Assembly: GCF_024347295.1 (NCBI RefSeq)
Contig: NZ_AP025458.1
Coordinates: 2,480,001-2,544,000, forward strand
Direction: 5' to 3'
DNA from: Vibrio artabrorum
GTDB lineage: Bacteria; Pseudomonadota; Gammaproteobacteria; Enterobacterales; Vibrionaceae
Length of the DNA stretch: 64,000 nucleotides
The translations under genes were made by a program, and so were the position numbers. This document shows, in pieces, positions 56,091 through 63,326 of this stretch. The notes under the pieces were generated by a model. The model had not been told where the DNA came from. It saw nothing but the letters and a program-made list of their open reading frames with translations, and made no database searches. The stretch's first letter is position 1; each line of letters begins with the position of its first letter.

Positions 56091-57026
56091 ATGCAAACAA
56101 CACAACCAAACAGCTCATCCAAAGACCAACAGGATTCTTTACTCACATCAGAGGCAAAAAAAATTAAACCGATCACAGTACTTGTCCAATGGTCGGAATC
56201 TCGCGAGTTCACTGAAGAAACACTCTATGACTTTAATGAATTCGAAAAGAAAGCTCTGGAGGTTGCTAAACGCAATCCATTAGGCGGGTACGACAAAACA
56301 AAAGTAACCGTGACCTTTGACAATGAATATCAGCACGAATGCCGCTTAGATTTAGGCTGTGGTGGTAATGATCAGGGTTTTGCTGAACACTGTTTAAGTA
56401 TGGCTCGTTATTACCGTCAGCATAAAGGGGATGTCGATAAGCCTTGGCTTTATGACAAACACCACCAGCAGTTAATCGAACTCATAAACACTTATGAATT
56501 GGACCACTCATTCGTAGACCTAGGGCGTATGCAAGTTAAACAGGTCGAGGAGCAAGCTAAAGCCGAAGAAGCTGCAAAAGAAGAAGCCAAACAACAGGAG
56601 CGGGAAAGAGCGTGGCGTGAACACCAACAAGCGGAGGAGGCGTTTCAAGAGACCTTAGAAGTACCACAATGGGCAAAGGGCGTGATTGTTGCCACACTCA
56701 CGGACTATGACGCTGAAATCAGTGAGCCGTATGCAGGAGAGTTTCACACCAAAACATTAAAGACCATCATTCTCGCTTGGTCGAAACACTCTCGAAACCT
56801 ATTCCCTGAGCTGCGTAAGGCATGTCTGAATCACCCTGAAACGGCTGTTCTTAACGATCCAGAGAAAAGCATTGAACACCGTGAACGCTTTGCCATGGGA
56901 GAAGGCTATTACCTAACTGACACCAAATATATTCGTTATGGATGGCAAATCAAGAAGCGAAACTTTTACAGAGAGGACAACAAAGCACGGTATGTGCCTT
57001 TAGGTGAGATCGCGATAGGCGAATAA
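56091..57026 (+). CDS. LPD25-like accessory protein
   Basis: A 311-residue protein. Residues 25-150 (ITVLVQWSESREF, LGGYDKTKVTVTFDNEYQHECRLDLGCGG) resemble the LPD25 domain of large polyvalent mobile-element proteins. A highly charged coiled coil follows (EEQAKAEEAAKEEAKQQERERAW, about 175-215). A C-terminal domain of unknown type ends YVPLGEIAIGE. AAGGAAGCACTC precedes the ATG. Its function is unknown; the domain is associated with plasmids and integrative elements, consistent with the island. Confidence 0.7.
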   Translation: MQTTQPNSSSKDQQDSLLTSEAKKIKPITVLVQWSESREFTEETLYDFNEFEKKALEVAKRNPLGGYDKTKVTVTFDNEYQHECRLDLGCGGNDQGFAEHCLSMARYYRQHKGDVDKPWLYDKHHQQLIELINTYELDHSFVDLGRMQVKQVEEQAKAEEAAKEEAKQQERERAWREHQQAEEAFQETLEVPQWAKGVIVATLTDYDAEISEPYAGEFHTKTLKTIILAWSKHSRNLFPELRKACLNHPETAVLNDPEKSIEHRERFAMGEGYYLTDTKYIRYGWQIKKRNFYREDNKARYVPLGEIAIGE

Positions 57027-57028
57027 AA

Positions 57029-57057
57029 GAAAGAGAGGCGATCAATTCGCCTCTTTC
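57029..57057 (+). terminator. Terminator after the LPD25-like gene
   Basis: GAAAGAGAGGCG and CGCCTCTTTC form a strong stem with a short loop, three bases after the stop codon. The T run is short. Confidence 0.7.
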
Positions 57058-57359
57058 AATGTAGTCTTATTTTTTTTGCCATTATCAACGCCAAAGTCGC
57101 TTGGTGATCACAGTCAACTTGCAAGGTTTGAAACTAATTTCTGGACAAAAGCAAGTTAACGTAAATACTCTACAATCTAGCTTTCAGATAACTTCTCGTA
57201 TCTCAAAAAGCAATCAAGCACCGCTTTCCGCAGTGCCTAAGATGGAAGATTCTGGACAATAACGAGCATCGTAACCATGCTTTGCTCAAAATTTTTATGC
57301 AAGTATTCAGTGAGTATCATTCTAGTTTGCTAGCTCAATTTCGTTACAGAACCTATAAA
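57058..57359. other. Convergent gap before the second accD
   Basis: 302 bp with no gene. TTCTGGACAA occurs twice in direct orientation, near 57140 and 57250. No clear terminator for the leftward accD is seen. Confidence 0.4.
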
Positions 57360-58226
57360 CTATGTTTCCAGTGGAATAGTGGTATTAGTCATCTTAGCTA
57401 TTAGCCCTCCAATTCGCTTGCGCATCTCACGTCTATCTACAATCATGTCGATAGCGCCATGCTCTAAAAGGAACTCACTTCGCTGAAAGCCTTGGGGTAA
57501 CTTCTCACGAACGGTTTGCTCGATGACACGACGCCCAGCAAACCCAATAATTGCCTTTGGTTCCGCGATATTAATATCTCCCAGCATGGCTAGACTCGCT
57601 GACACACCACCCAATGTTTGGTCTGTTAATACAGATATATAAGGGAGACTTGCACTGGACAAACGATTTAACGCTGCGCTGGTTTTAGACATTTGCATTA
57701 ACGACATCAGGGACTCTTGCATGCGAGCACCACCGCTGGCAGAAAAACAAACTAATCCACAATTTGCATCAATAGCAGCCTCAACCGCACGGACAAAACG
57801 AGCGCCGACAACAGAACCCATTGAGCCAGCCATAAAAGAAAACTCGAAAGCACAGGCAACAACAGGTAAGCCCAGCAACTTTCCTTCCATCACAACTAAG
57901 GCATCCTTTTCCCTTGTACTTTTCTGGGTTACAGCAAGGCGTTCCTTATAGCGTCTCAGATCTTTAAAGTTCAGTAAATCTTGTGGTTCATATTCACTGG
58001 CAATCTCAACGCGTTCGCCTTTATCCAGAAAGCTGTCTAAGCGGTGGCGTGCCGACATTCTCAAATGATGATTGCATTTAGGACACACCTCCAAATTTTC
58101 CTCAAGAGCCATGCGGTAGAGGATTTGGTCACATGAGGGACATTTAGTCCATACTCCTTCTGGGATCGACGCCTTGCGTGTACGGATTATATTCTTTTTA
58201 TCTAATAGCTTTTCTAACCAACTCAT
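57360..58226 (-). CDS. accD: Second acetyl-CoA carboxylase carboxyltransferase beta subunit (AccD), putatively andrimid-insensitive
   Basis: Partner of AccA in the carboxyl transfer that yields malonyl-CoA for fatty acid synthesis. 288 residues: zinc ribbon CPSC / CPKC (Cys29, 32, 48, 51), then the crotonase core with [18 protein letters not shown] and [20 protein letters not shown]. It is shorter at the C-terminus than the usual ~300-residue AccD, and it sits in the island without folC or truA neighbours, so it is probably an additional copy. E. coli AccD reads TDPTMGGVSAS around Met203; here it is [11 protein letters not shown], with Leu205 at that position and Pro to Gln two residues before. 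From memory, Met203 to Leu lowers sensitivity to andrimid, and producers carry such an AccD-like subunit (AdmT). I infer target-based resistance; not proven. Confidence 0.9.
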   Translation of the reverse strand: MSWLEKLLDKKNIIRTRKASIPEGVWTKCPSCDQILYRMALEENLEVCPKCNHHLRMSARHRLDSFLDKGERVEIASEYEPQDLLNFKDLRRYKERLAVTQKSTREKDALVVMEGKLLGLPVVACAFEFSFMAGSMGSVVGARFVRAVEAAIDANCGLVCFSASGGARMQESLMSLMQMSKTSAALNRLSSASLPYISVLTDQTLGGVSASLAMLGDINIAEPKAIIGFAGRRVIEQTVREKLPQGFQRSEFLLEHGAIDMIVDRREMRKRIGGLIAKMTNTTIPLET

Positions 58227-58265
58227 GGGACACCTTTACCATACGACTTCAGTAATGGGTATTGT

Positions 58266-58299
58266 ATAAGCCAGTTTCTGGTAATAAAGTATGGCTTAT
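58266..58299. promoter_or_regulatory. Inverted repeat in the accD/lysR-type divergent promoter
   Basis: ATAAGCCA and TGGCTTAT form a perfect 8+8 inverted repeat with an 18-bp spacer, centred between the two start codons. It is a good candidate binding site for the LysR-type protein. GGATT-TAAT-AATCC at 58300-58313 is a second, smaller palindrome. Confidence 0.55.
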
Positions 58300-58334
58300 G
58301 GATTTAATAATCCAATATTATGGGATTAAACGAA

Positions 58335-59240
58335 ATGTTAGATAAGATTGACCAGCAGTGGTTAAAAAGTTTTCATTGTGTCTACGAGAACAACAGCTTT
58401 AAACGTGCAGCGGAATTTCTAAGCTTGCCGACATCAAACGTCAGTCGCCATATCGCTTTGCTGGAAGAGCGATTGGATACACGACTATTTGACAGAACTA
58501 CACGGCGAATTGCTCCGACAGATGCAGGAGAACATCTTTATTTACGAACACAGCCGCTGCTGGACAAACTTAATGATGCACTCGAGGAAGTGACCCTTCA
58601 TTCTCATGAAGTAATAGGACAACTTAAAGTCCTAATGCCTGATTCTCCAGCTTTAGCCAAAGCAGTGGTTTCTTTTTGTACCCTGCATCCCTCAATTTCA
58701 TTGTGCTGTGATACGAGCATTAGTCCCAAGGAAGATTTACTTGATGGGTTTGACGTCATTTTAAGTTTTCACAGAGGAAAGCTCGAAGACAACAGTTGGG
58801 TAGCTAAGGAAGTTAAACGTTGGCAAAGTGTTGTTGTAGCATCCCCTCAACTTCTACAGACCTCTCCCAGACCTTTTCAGATTACTGATTTGAAACACGT
58901 TCCTTGCATCAATAGTTTTACCGCATTAAATGGTACTCCTTGGGTTTTCAAAAACGTTAAAGGTGAGCTAATTACCCAGAAGGTGCAGTCCTCATTTAAA
59001 GTTAATAGTGGACATCTTGCCAAATCAGGTGCATTAGCTAGTTTGGGTTTCGCTATACTACCAATCGAATCCTGCCTTAATGAGATAGATGCTGGCTCTT
59101 TGGAAATCGTTGAACTGGAGTATGAACCTGAAGATCTAGTTTTGTATGTCTTTTATGCTTCCAGAAAACACTTGGCCAAAAAGATCCCGATGTTTATCGA
59201 ACACTTACAGCACCAAGCAAACATAGATAAAGGTACATAG
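58335..59240 (+). CDS. LysR-type transcriptional regulator divergent from the second accD
   Basis: About 301 residues. The N-terminal winged helix has KSFHCVYENNSFKRAAEFLSL-type sequence, then TSNVSRHIALLEERLDTRLFDRTTRR. The effector domain runs from about residue 85 (IGQLKVLMPDSPAL) to the end and contains NSGHLAKSGALASLGFAILP. The ATG at 58335 (MLDKIDQQWLKSF) has GGGA upstream; ATG 58320 would add five residues but has no ribosome binding site. Divergent from accD with an inverted repeat between, so it probably regulates that gene, perhaps in response to an inhibitor or fatty-acid signal (inference). Confidence 0.88.
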   Translation: MLDKIDQQWLKSFHCVYENNSFKRAAEFLSLPTSNVSRHIALLEERLDTRLFDRTTRRIAPTDAGEHLYLRTQPLLDKLNDALEEVTLHSHEVIGQLKVLMPDSPALAKAVVSFCTLHPSISLCCDTSISPKEDLLDGFDVILSFHRGKLEDNSWVAKEVKRWQSVVVASPQLLQTSPRPFQITDLKHVPCINSFTALNGTPWVFKNVKGELITQKVQSSFKVNSGHLAKSGALASLGFAILPIESCLNEIDAGSLEIVELEYEPEDLVLYVFYASRKHLAKKIPMFIEHLQHQANIDKGT

Positions 59241-59705
59241 ATACAAGAGTAGTTCTGATGACAGACTTTGTATTAGCCACCTCTTTTGGAATAAATGGCT
59301 AGCTATATGAATTGTTATGCAAAAGTACGGCTACTGGGTATAGGCCGTGCGATGCTCGGGAGTGTGAGTTTTCAGTCACGGCCTCTTAACTGGTAACTAT
59401 GAGTAAAAGTACGGTGATTTCAATGGCACGAGATCCGCCACTGAGTAATTACGTTAACGCGCTTTGGGGCAGATCCGAGCTAACCACTGGGGCGGTTTGG
59501 TTGTGATCACCAGCGACTCTCTCCAGCCCTCTCTCATTCTAATGCCAGCAGCTTTCCCTCTTAAAACTAACAAGCCACCTACCCTCAGTAGGAACCAGCC
59601 ATTCCCTTCATCCGTTTCCTCCTTAATCTATACTCTAAAACAAAAAAAATTCAGGCATATGTCATCAATGTGAAACCCCATCATTGAATCCGACAGGAGC
59701 CCGTA
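59241..59705. other. Non-coding region before radC
   Basis: 465 bp without a convincing gene. AGGCCGTG (59342) and CACGGCCT (59377) form an 8-bp inverted repeat, and AAAAGTACGG is repeated at about 59323 and 59404. A 69-codon frame at 59464 has no family resemblance. It may hold a leader, a small RNA or gene debris. Confidence 0.35.
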
Positions 59706-60179
59706 ATGACTACCCCTAATTCTGATTACAAAAAACAACAGCGCTATCAAGAGAATGAAATCCTAGAGCATGCCGCTGAGATACTCGCGACACGCTATGT
59801 ACGTGGTGATGCCTTAATTAGCCCAGATGCGACCAAAGAGTATGTACGCTGCAAACTCGGCAGCTATGAACGTGAAGTATTTGCTTTACTGCTACTGGAT
59901 AACCAAAACCGACTGATTGAGTTTAAAGAGCTCTTTCATGGCACCGTCGATGCCGCCAGTGTCTACCCAAGAGAAGTAGTAAAAGCTGTGTTGGAAGTGA
60001 ATGCAGCTGCGGTGATTATGGCTCACAACCACCCTTCAGGCGACTCTACCCCCTCACAAGCGGATAGACGTATCACCGAAAGACTCAAAGACGCTTTAGC
60101 GCTGGTGGATGTGCGCGTATTGGACCATATCGTAACAGGCGAAATCTGCACCTCATTTGCTGAGCGAGGCTGGTTATGA
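59706..60179 (+). CDS. radC: RadC-family JAB1/MPN metallo-domain protein
   Basis: 157 residues with the metal motif [14 protein letters not shown] (HxHPSGx7SxxD) and [21 protein letters not shown] before it. This is the short form with the JAB domain but without the long N-terminal helix-hairpin-helix part of chromosomal RadC. Such short RadC proteins are common on islands and plasmids; the biochemical role is unknown. ACAGGAGCCC precedes the ATG. It overlaps the next gene by 4 bp. Confidence 0.92.
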   Translation: MTTPNSDYKKQQRYQENEILEHAAEILATRYVRGDALISPDATKEYVRCKLGSYEREVFALLLLDNQNRLIEFKELFHGTVDAASVYPREVVKAVLEVNAAAVIMAHNHPSGDSTPSQADRRITERLKDALALVDVRVLDHIVTGEICTSFAERGWL

Positions 60180-60613
60180 TTGAACAACACTATGGTGATA
60201 TCAGTATCAATGATGCACTGCTCTCGTCACTAGAAAGTCTTCTTACTGGTCACACACTACCTGAACAGGCTGAAAGACTGGTATTGAACTGCCGTCAAAT
60301 GAGTTACTACCGCCATCGTCAAGGACTGCACCCTATAGAGATACAGCTCAAACGAGAGTCAATCTCAGAGCCTTGGGTCATCGTGTTCTTTGCGAGCTTT
60401 TCTTACCCTAATGACAACAGTACTAGCGTAGAGCCGGAGCTGTACTTTCATCTTGCTAATCGTTGGTTTTATCAACCCGATACAGGTACAGCGGATTTAT
60501 CCCATCCAGAAGTGCAAGAGGTGCTCTCTGCTTGGGTGAATGCATTAACTCGCCACCTAAGCCGCAACGTCTTTGATAGCGTGCAACTCTCGCTAGTCAG
60601 CTCGTTTAACTAA
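60176..60613 (+). CDS. DUF2787-family protein (first copy)
   Basis: 145 residues, soluble. The family core is [20 protein letters not shown] followed by [35 protein letters not shown]. No function is known; the family occurs in Vibrio islands near RadC. Start overlaps the radC stop (ATGA), showing coupling. Confidence 0.82.
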   Translation: MIEQHYGDISINDALLSSLESLLTGHTLPEQAERLVLNCRQMSYYRHRQGLHPIEIQLKRESISEPWVIVFFASFSYPNDNSTSVEPELYFHLANRWFYQPDTGTADLSHPEVQEVLSAWVNALTRHLSRNVFDSVQLSLVSSFN

Positions 60614-60659
60614 ATCCCTAACTACTTTCTGATTTATCCCTAAACAAGGAGGACTGTCG

Positions 60660-61103
60660 ATGTCCCAATTAGCCTTTACGTCATTACCCCTACCTGTTTC
60701 TAAGAAGCTGTATGCGTTGCTTAATGCGCGTTACTCGGCTCATTTGCTTAACAATGAAACGCTCTCCACCAGCCGTCATGTGGTCTTTAACTTTCGTGAT
60801 AAAACTTACAGTGCTGATGCTGGTGGCTTTCACCCTGTCGAAATTTCTATTTGCCAGTCTTCAAGAGAAGAATGGTGTATTGAGTACATCACAGACTTTG
60901 CTTATATGGGGAGCTACTACCCTGAGCTTGAGCGGAATTTGGATTTTGACTTTCGCGCTCGTCAATGCTTTGCCAGCTATCACGGTTGGTTTTCAATGAA
61001 AGATAACCGTAACGCTGTCGAGCTGTATCGATTGTGGGAGAGTAATTTTCTCGCATACGTCGAGATGGAGACATTCGACGATATTACTCTTACCCCGCAA
61101 TAA
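60660..61103 (+). CDS. DUF2787-family protein (second copy)
   Basis: 147 residues, a diverged paralogue of the previous gene: VFNFRDKTYSADAGGFHPVEISI aligns with its [12 protein letters not shown] region, and SYYPELERNLDFDF with its [10 protein letters not shown]. Both end with a helix that follows Trp (SAWVNAL; RLWESNF). AAGGAGG gives a strong ribosome binding site. Side-by-side duplication suggests a heterodimer or divergence of roles (inference). Confidence 0.82.
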   Translation: MSQLAFTSLPLPVSKKLYALLNARYSAHLLNNETLSTSRHVVFNFRDKTYSADAGGFHPVEISICQSSREEWCIEYITDFAYMGSYYPELERNLDFDFRARQCFASYHGWFSMKDNRNAVELYRLWESNFLAYVEMETFDDITLTPQ

Positions 61104-61106
61104 CTC

Positions 61107-61283
61107 ATGACTTCCCTTCTTCTACAAACCATCAAACTTATCTCTGCCCTCATCACGTTACTTTCTCTTTCCCCTTTCTTTGGTGCCATAGGAACCCTAA
61201 CGACTTTAGGCTTTCTGGTGGTACTGCTGATTGGGTTACTGGTAGCCATCTCAGAGCTGAGAGATAAAAACAACCATCGATAA
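61107..61283 (+). CDS. Small membrane protein, 58 residues
   Basis: Starts three bases after the preceding stop. Reads MTSLLLQTIKLISALITLL, then SPFFGAIGTLTTLGFLVVLL and ends SELRDKNNHR. Two hydrophobic helices with a short loop, then a charged cytoplasmic tail. Below the size usually listed, but its tight spacing in the radC operon supports it. Small hydrophobic proteins of this kind can be holin- or toxin-like, or help anchor a complex; no family is recognised. Confidence 0.65.
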   Translation: MTSLLLQTIKLISALITLLSLSPFFGAIGTLTTLGFLVVLLIGLLVAISELRDKNNHR

Positions 61284-61335
61284 TGTTAATCGACTCACGC
61301 TTTCGCAAAGCCGATTGATGGCGCTTTAACCGTTG

Positions 61336-61381
61336 GACATTATGTGTCGAACCCACCTCTATTCTCCCGACATTAAATGTC
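61336..61381. promoter_or_regulatory. Paired operator sites before the WYL regulator
   Basis: GACATT-A-AATGTC (61369-61381) is a perfect palindrome; GACATTATGTGTC (61336-61348) is an imperfect copy exactly 33 bp upstream, about three helical turns. Both lie just before the 61421 gene, as for an autoregulated dimeric regulator. Confidence 0.6.
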
Positions 61382-61420
61382 CGACTCCAACATGGAGCGC
61401 TATGTATTGAGAGAGTAGTC

Positions 61421-62188
61421 ATGAGCAATAAAACCAGCATTGAAGGCTTATCTGCTTTGCTGCACACGCTGATGCTTATTCCTCAACATCGATGGATCAC
61501 CGTTAGGGAGTTGCAGCAGCAGTTAGCCCTAATCGATATCCACCGCACCACGCGCAGTATCAAACGTTATCTCGATGACATCATTGTGGAGGTGTTTAAC
61601 GTAGAGTGCGATTCGATGAGCATGCCCCATGTTTACCGAAAAACATCCGAGCAATTACTGAAGCTAAATAAGCAAGAAATGCTCTATTGGCAACTGACCA
61701 ACAAGTACTTACAGCCGCTTATTCCTGATGCGATGAATTATGGACAGGGTCGGTCCTCGGAGAGAGACAACCCCTTACGGGATAAGGCTTTAGCCATTTC
61801 AAAAGAACAACTTTGGCTAAGTAAAGTACACCTCAACCTGCCTAATACAAGAAGCTGGAGTAACAAGCAGCAACAAGTCTTAGGGTCAGTCCATGAAGCA
61901 TTACTTAATAACCGAATGCTAAAGGTCTCTAGCCAAGCTTTGCAGCAAGAGCAAACGCTCATTGAACCACTGGGACTCTCGGTTCAGTTTGACGCGCTCT
62001 TGCTGCTCTTTCGGTTATCCGACCAACATCCAATACACACCGTTGCCTTACCACTCATCAATGAGGCCAGTGTATCGACATTTTCATTTACCTATCCCTC
62101 TGACTTCAATGTTGAGCAGTTCATGCTGGCTCACGAAGGAACAGGCTACCCAGAATTTCACTCACCAATGAGGAGAGTAAACCCATGA
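61421..62188 (+). CDS. HTH-WYL-type transcriptional regulator
   Basis: 255 residues. An N-terminal winged helix (HRWITVRELQQQLALIDIHRTTRSIKRYLD, about 20-55) and a C-terminal WYL-like domain: LIEPLGLSVQFDALLLLFRL, then a strand-rich end with FTYPSDFNVEQFM. WYL regulators control phage-defence and mobile-element genes, often by repression relieved by nucleic-acid or nucleotide ligands. The last bases overlap the next gene by 4 bp. The twin palindromes upstream suggest autoregulation. Confidence 0.8.
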   Translation: MSNKTSIEGLSALLHTLMLIPQHRWITVRELQQQLALIDIHRTTRSIKRYLDDIIVEVFNVECDSMSMPHVYRKTSEQLLKLNKQEMLYWQLTNKYLQPLIPDAMNYGQGRSSERDNPLRDKALAISKEQLWLSKVHLNLPNTRSWSNKQQQVLGSVHEALLNNRMLKVSSQALQQEQTLIEPLGLSVQFDALLLLFRLSDQHPIHTVALPLINEASVSTFSFTYPSDFNVEQFMLAHEGTGYPEFHSPMRRVNP

Positions 62189-62565
62189 CAAAAATAAAAC
62201 ATCGACTAAACCAATCGGTTCGATACGCAGTCACGATGGCCCTGTTTATAGGAGCAACAGGATGCACTGAACAGGAAGAATCTCCTGAAGCCGTTGCGGA
62301 TATAGAAGTATCTATCTCCACCAACTCTCATTGGGGAAGCTTAGTCTTTGACCTACAAGCCATCACCAACAACACCGTCATCACCGACGTTGTGATTAAC
62401 CGAGGTAATTGTCGTATTCCTGCTGGTACGGCCTCAGAGCTATCTAGAAACGTTTCATTGAAGTTCGGGGAAACCTACACGGGATACAGCAACAACTGCA
62501 CTGTCGATAACGTGAAAGAAATTGAAGTCACTTCAACGGCTGGCACCTTTGTTTACACCTTCTAA
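62185..62565 (+). CDS. Small predicted lipoprotein
   Basis: 126 residues. The N-terminus MTKIKHRLNQSVRYAV is basic, then a hydrophobic stretch ends in ATGC, a lipobox-like site at about residue 27. The mature part is Thr/Ser/Asn-rich and beta-strand-like, with two cysteines (NRGNCRIPAG; YSNNCTVDN) that could pair. Unknown family. Coupled to the WYL gene by ATGA overlap. Confidence 0.7.
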   Translation: MTKIKHRLNQSVRYAVTMALFIGATGCTEQEESPEAVADIEVSISTNSHWGSLVFDLQAITNNTVITDVVINRGNCRIPAGTASELSRNVSLKFGETYTGYSNNCTVDNVKEIEVTSTAGTFVYTF

Positions 62566-62620
62566 ACCGAAAGCAAAACAAAACAACTCATCTATTTTTC
62601 AACACCAATAAGGATCGAAT

Positions 62621-62908
62621 ATGAAAAAATCATACGTACTCATTGCGATTGCATTGAGCTCATCTCTAAGCGTTTCATCAATGGCAAACGCTGCGCTCGG
62701 TGGAACACCAAACATATCTAAGGAGCATCTGGAAAAACACTGGAATGGAAAACAAGGCCCTCAATCCACTCTTGTCGCTGGAGCGCTTCTACATTGGACA
62801 GCCGATGCGTGTGGAAAGCTTAACGGTCATATCTCCGATAAGAATAAGTGCTCATCTGAAGCTGAACAAACGTCTAACTACCCCCCAATTTTCTTTTTAA
62901 AATTATAG
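62621..62908 (+). CDS. Small exported protein A
   Basis: 95 residues. A cleavable signal peptide is clear (MKKSYVLIAIALSSSLSVSS then MANA-A). The mature part has WNGKQGPQSTLV, HWTADACGKLNGH and KCSSEAEQ with two cysteines. AAGGATCG precedes the ATG. No family recognised. Confidence 0.65.
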   Translation: MKKSYVLIAIALSSSLSVSSMANAALGGTPNISKEHLEKHWNGKQGPQSTLVAGALLHWTADACGKLNGHISDKNKCSSEAEQTSNYPPIFFLKL

Positions 62909-62921
62909 TGAGAATGACACC

Positions 62922-63155
62922 ATGAAAAACATCACAAACACACTTGTTCTACTGACAACCCTAGCATCACCTTTTGTTTTAGCTCAAGGTGGTGGTTCGC
63001 TTGGAGGTAATCCATCGGTAGAAACGGGAGCGGTTAACGTCAGTGTAGGTAAATGCACTCAATACAAGTTGGATGTGAAAGCAGCCCTAAACGCAGGTAA
63101 ACAGGCATCGTCGGTTGCGATACCTAAAGGCTGTGAAGCCATCAAAGAAAAGTAG
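62922..63155 (+). CDS. Small exported protein B
   Basis: 77 residues with a signal peptide ending FVLA-QGG. The mature peptide of about 56 residues has GGGSLGGNPSVETG and two cysteines (GKCTQYK; KGCEAIK). GNPSVETG and the GGTPNISKE of protein A look alike, so the two may be related or partners. 13 bp after protein A. Confidence 0.65.
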   Translation: MKNITNTLVLLTTLASPFVLAQGGGSLGGNPSVETGAVNVSVGKCTQYKLDVKAALNAGKQASSVAIPKGCEAIKEK

Positions 63156-63183
63156 TGCCACCAACAAAGGCTCAAAATGATAT

Positions 63184-63218
63184 AATGGGGAGCGTGATTG
63201 CTCCCCATTCTTTTTTTT
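63184..63218 (+). terminator. Terminator of the radC-WYL-exported protein module
   Basis: AATGGGGAGC / GCTCCCCATT, ten pairs with GTGATT loop, then eight T. Confidence 0.95.
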
Positions 63219-63326
63219 GCTTCTGTACATAAATACACTTGTATCTTATAGGCGGCACTCGTTACCTTGTACCTATAAATTAATGAAATAAAAGATGTAT
63301 TTAAGTAGCCATCTAATTGAATTTTA

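Noticed and set aside
59464..59673. 69-codon frame before radC
   Set aside because: No ribosome binding site and no similarity I can see; most likely chance.
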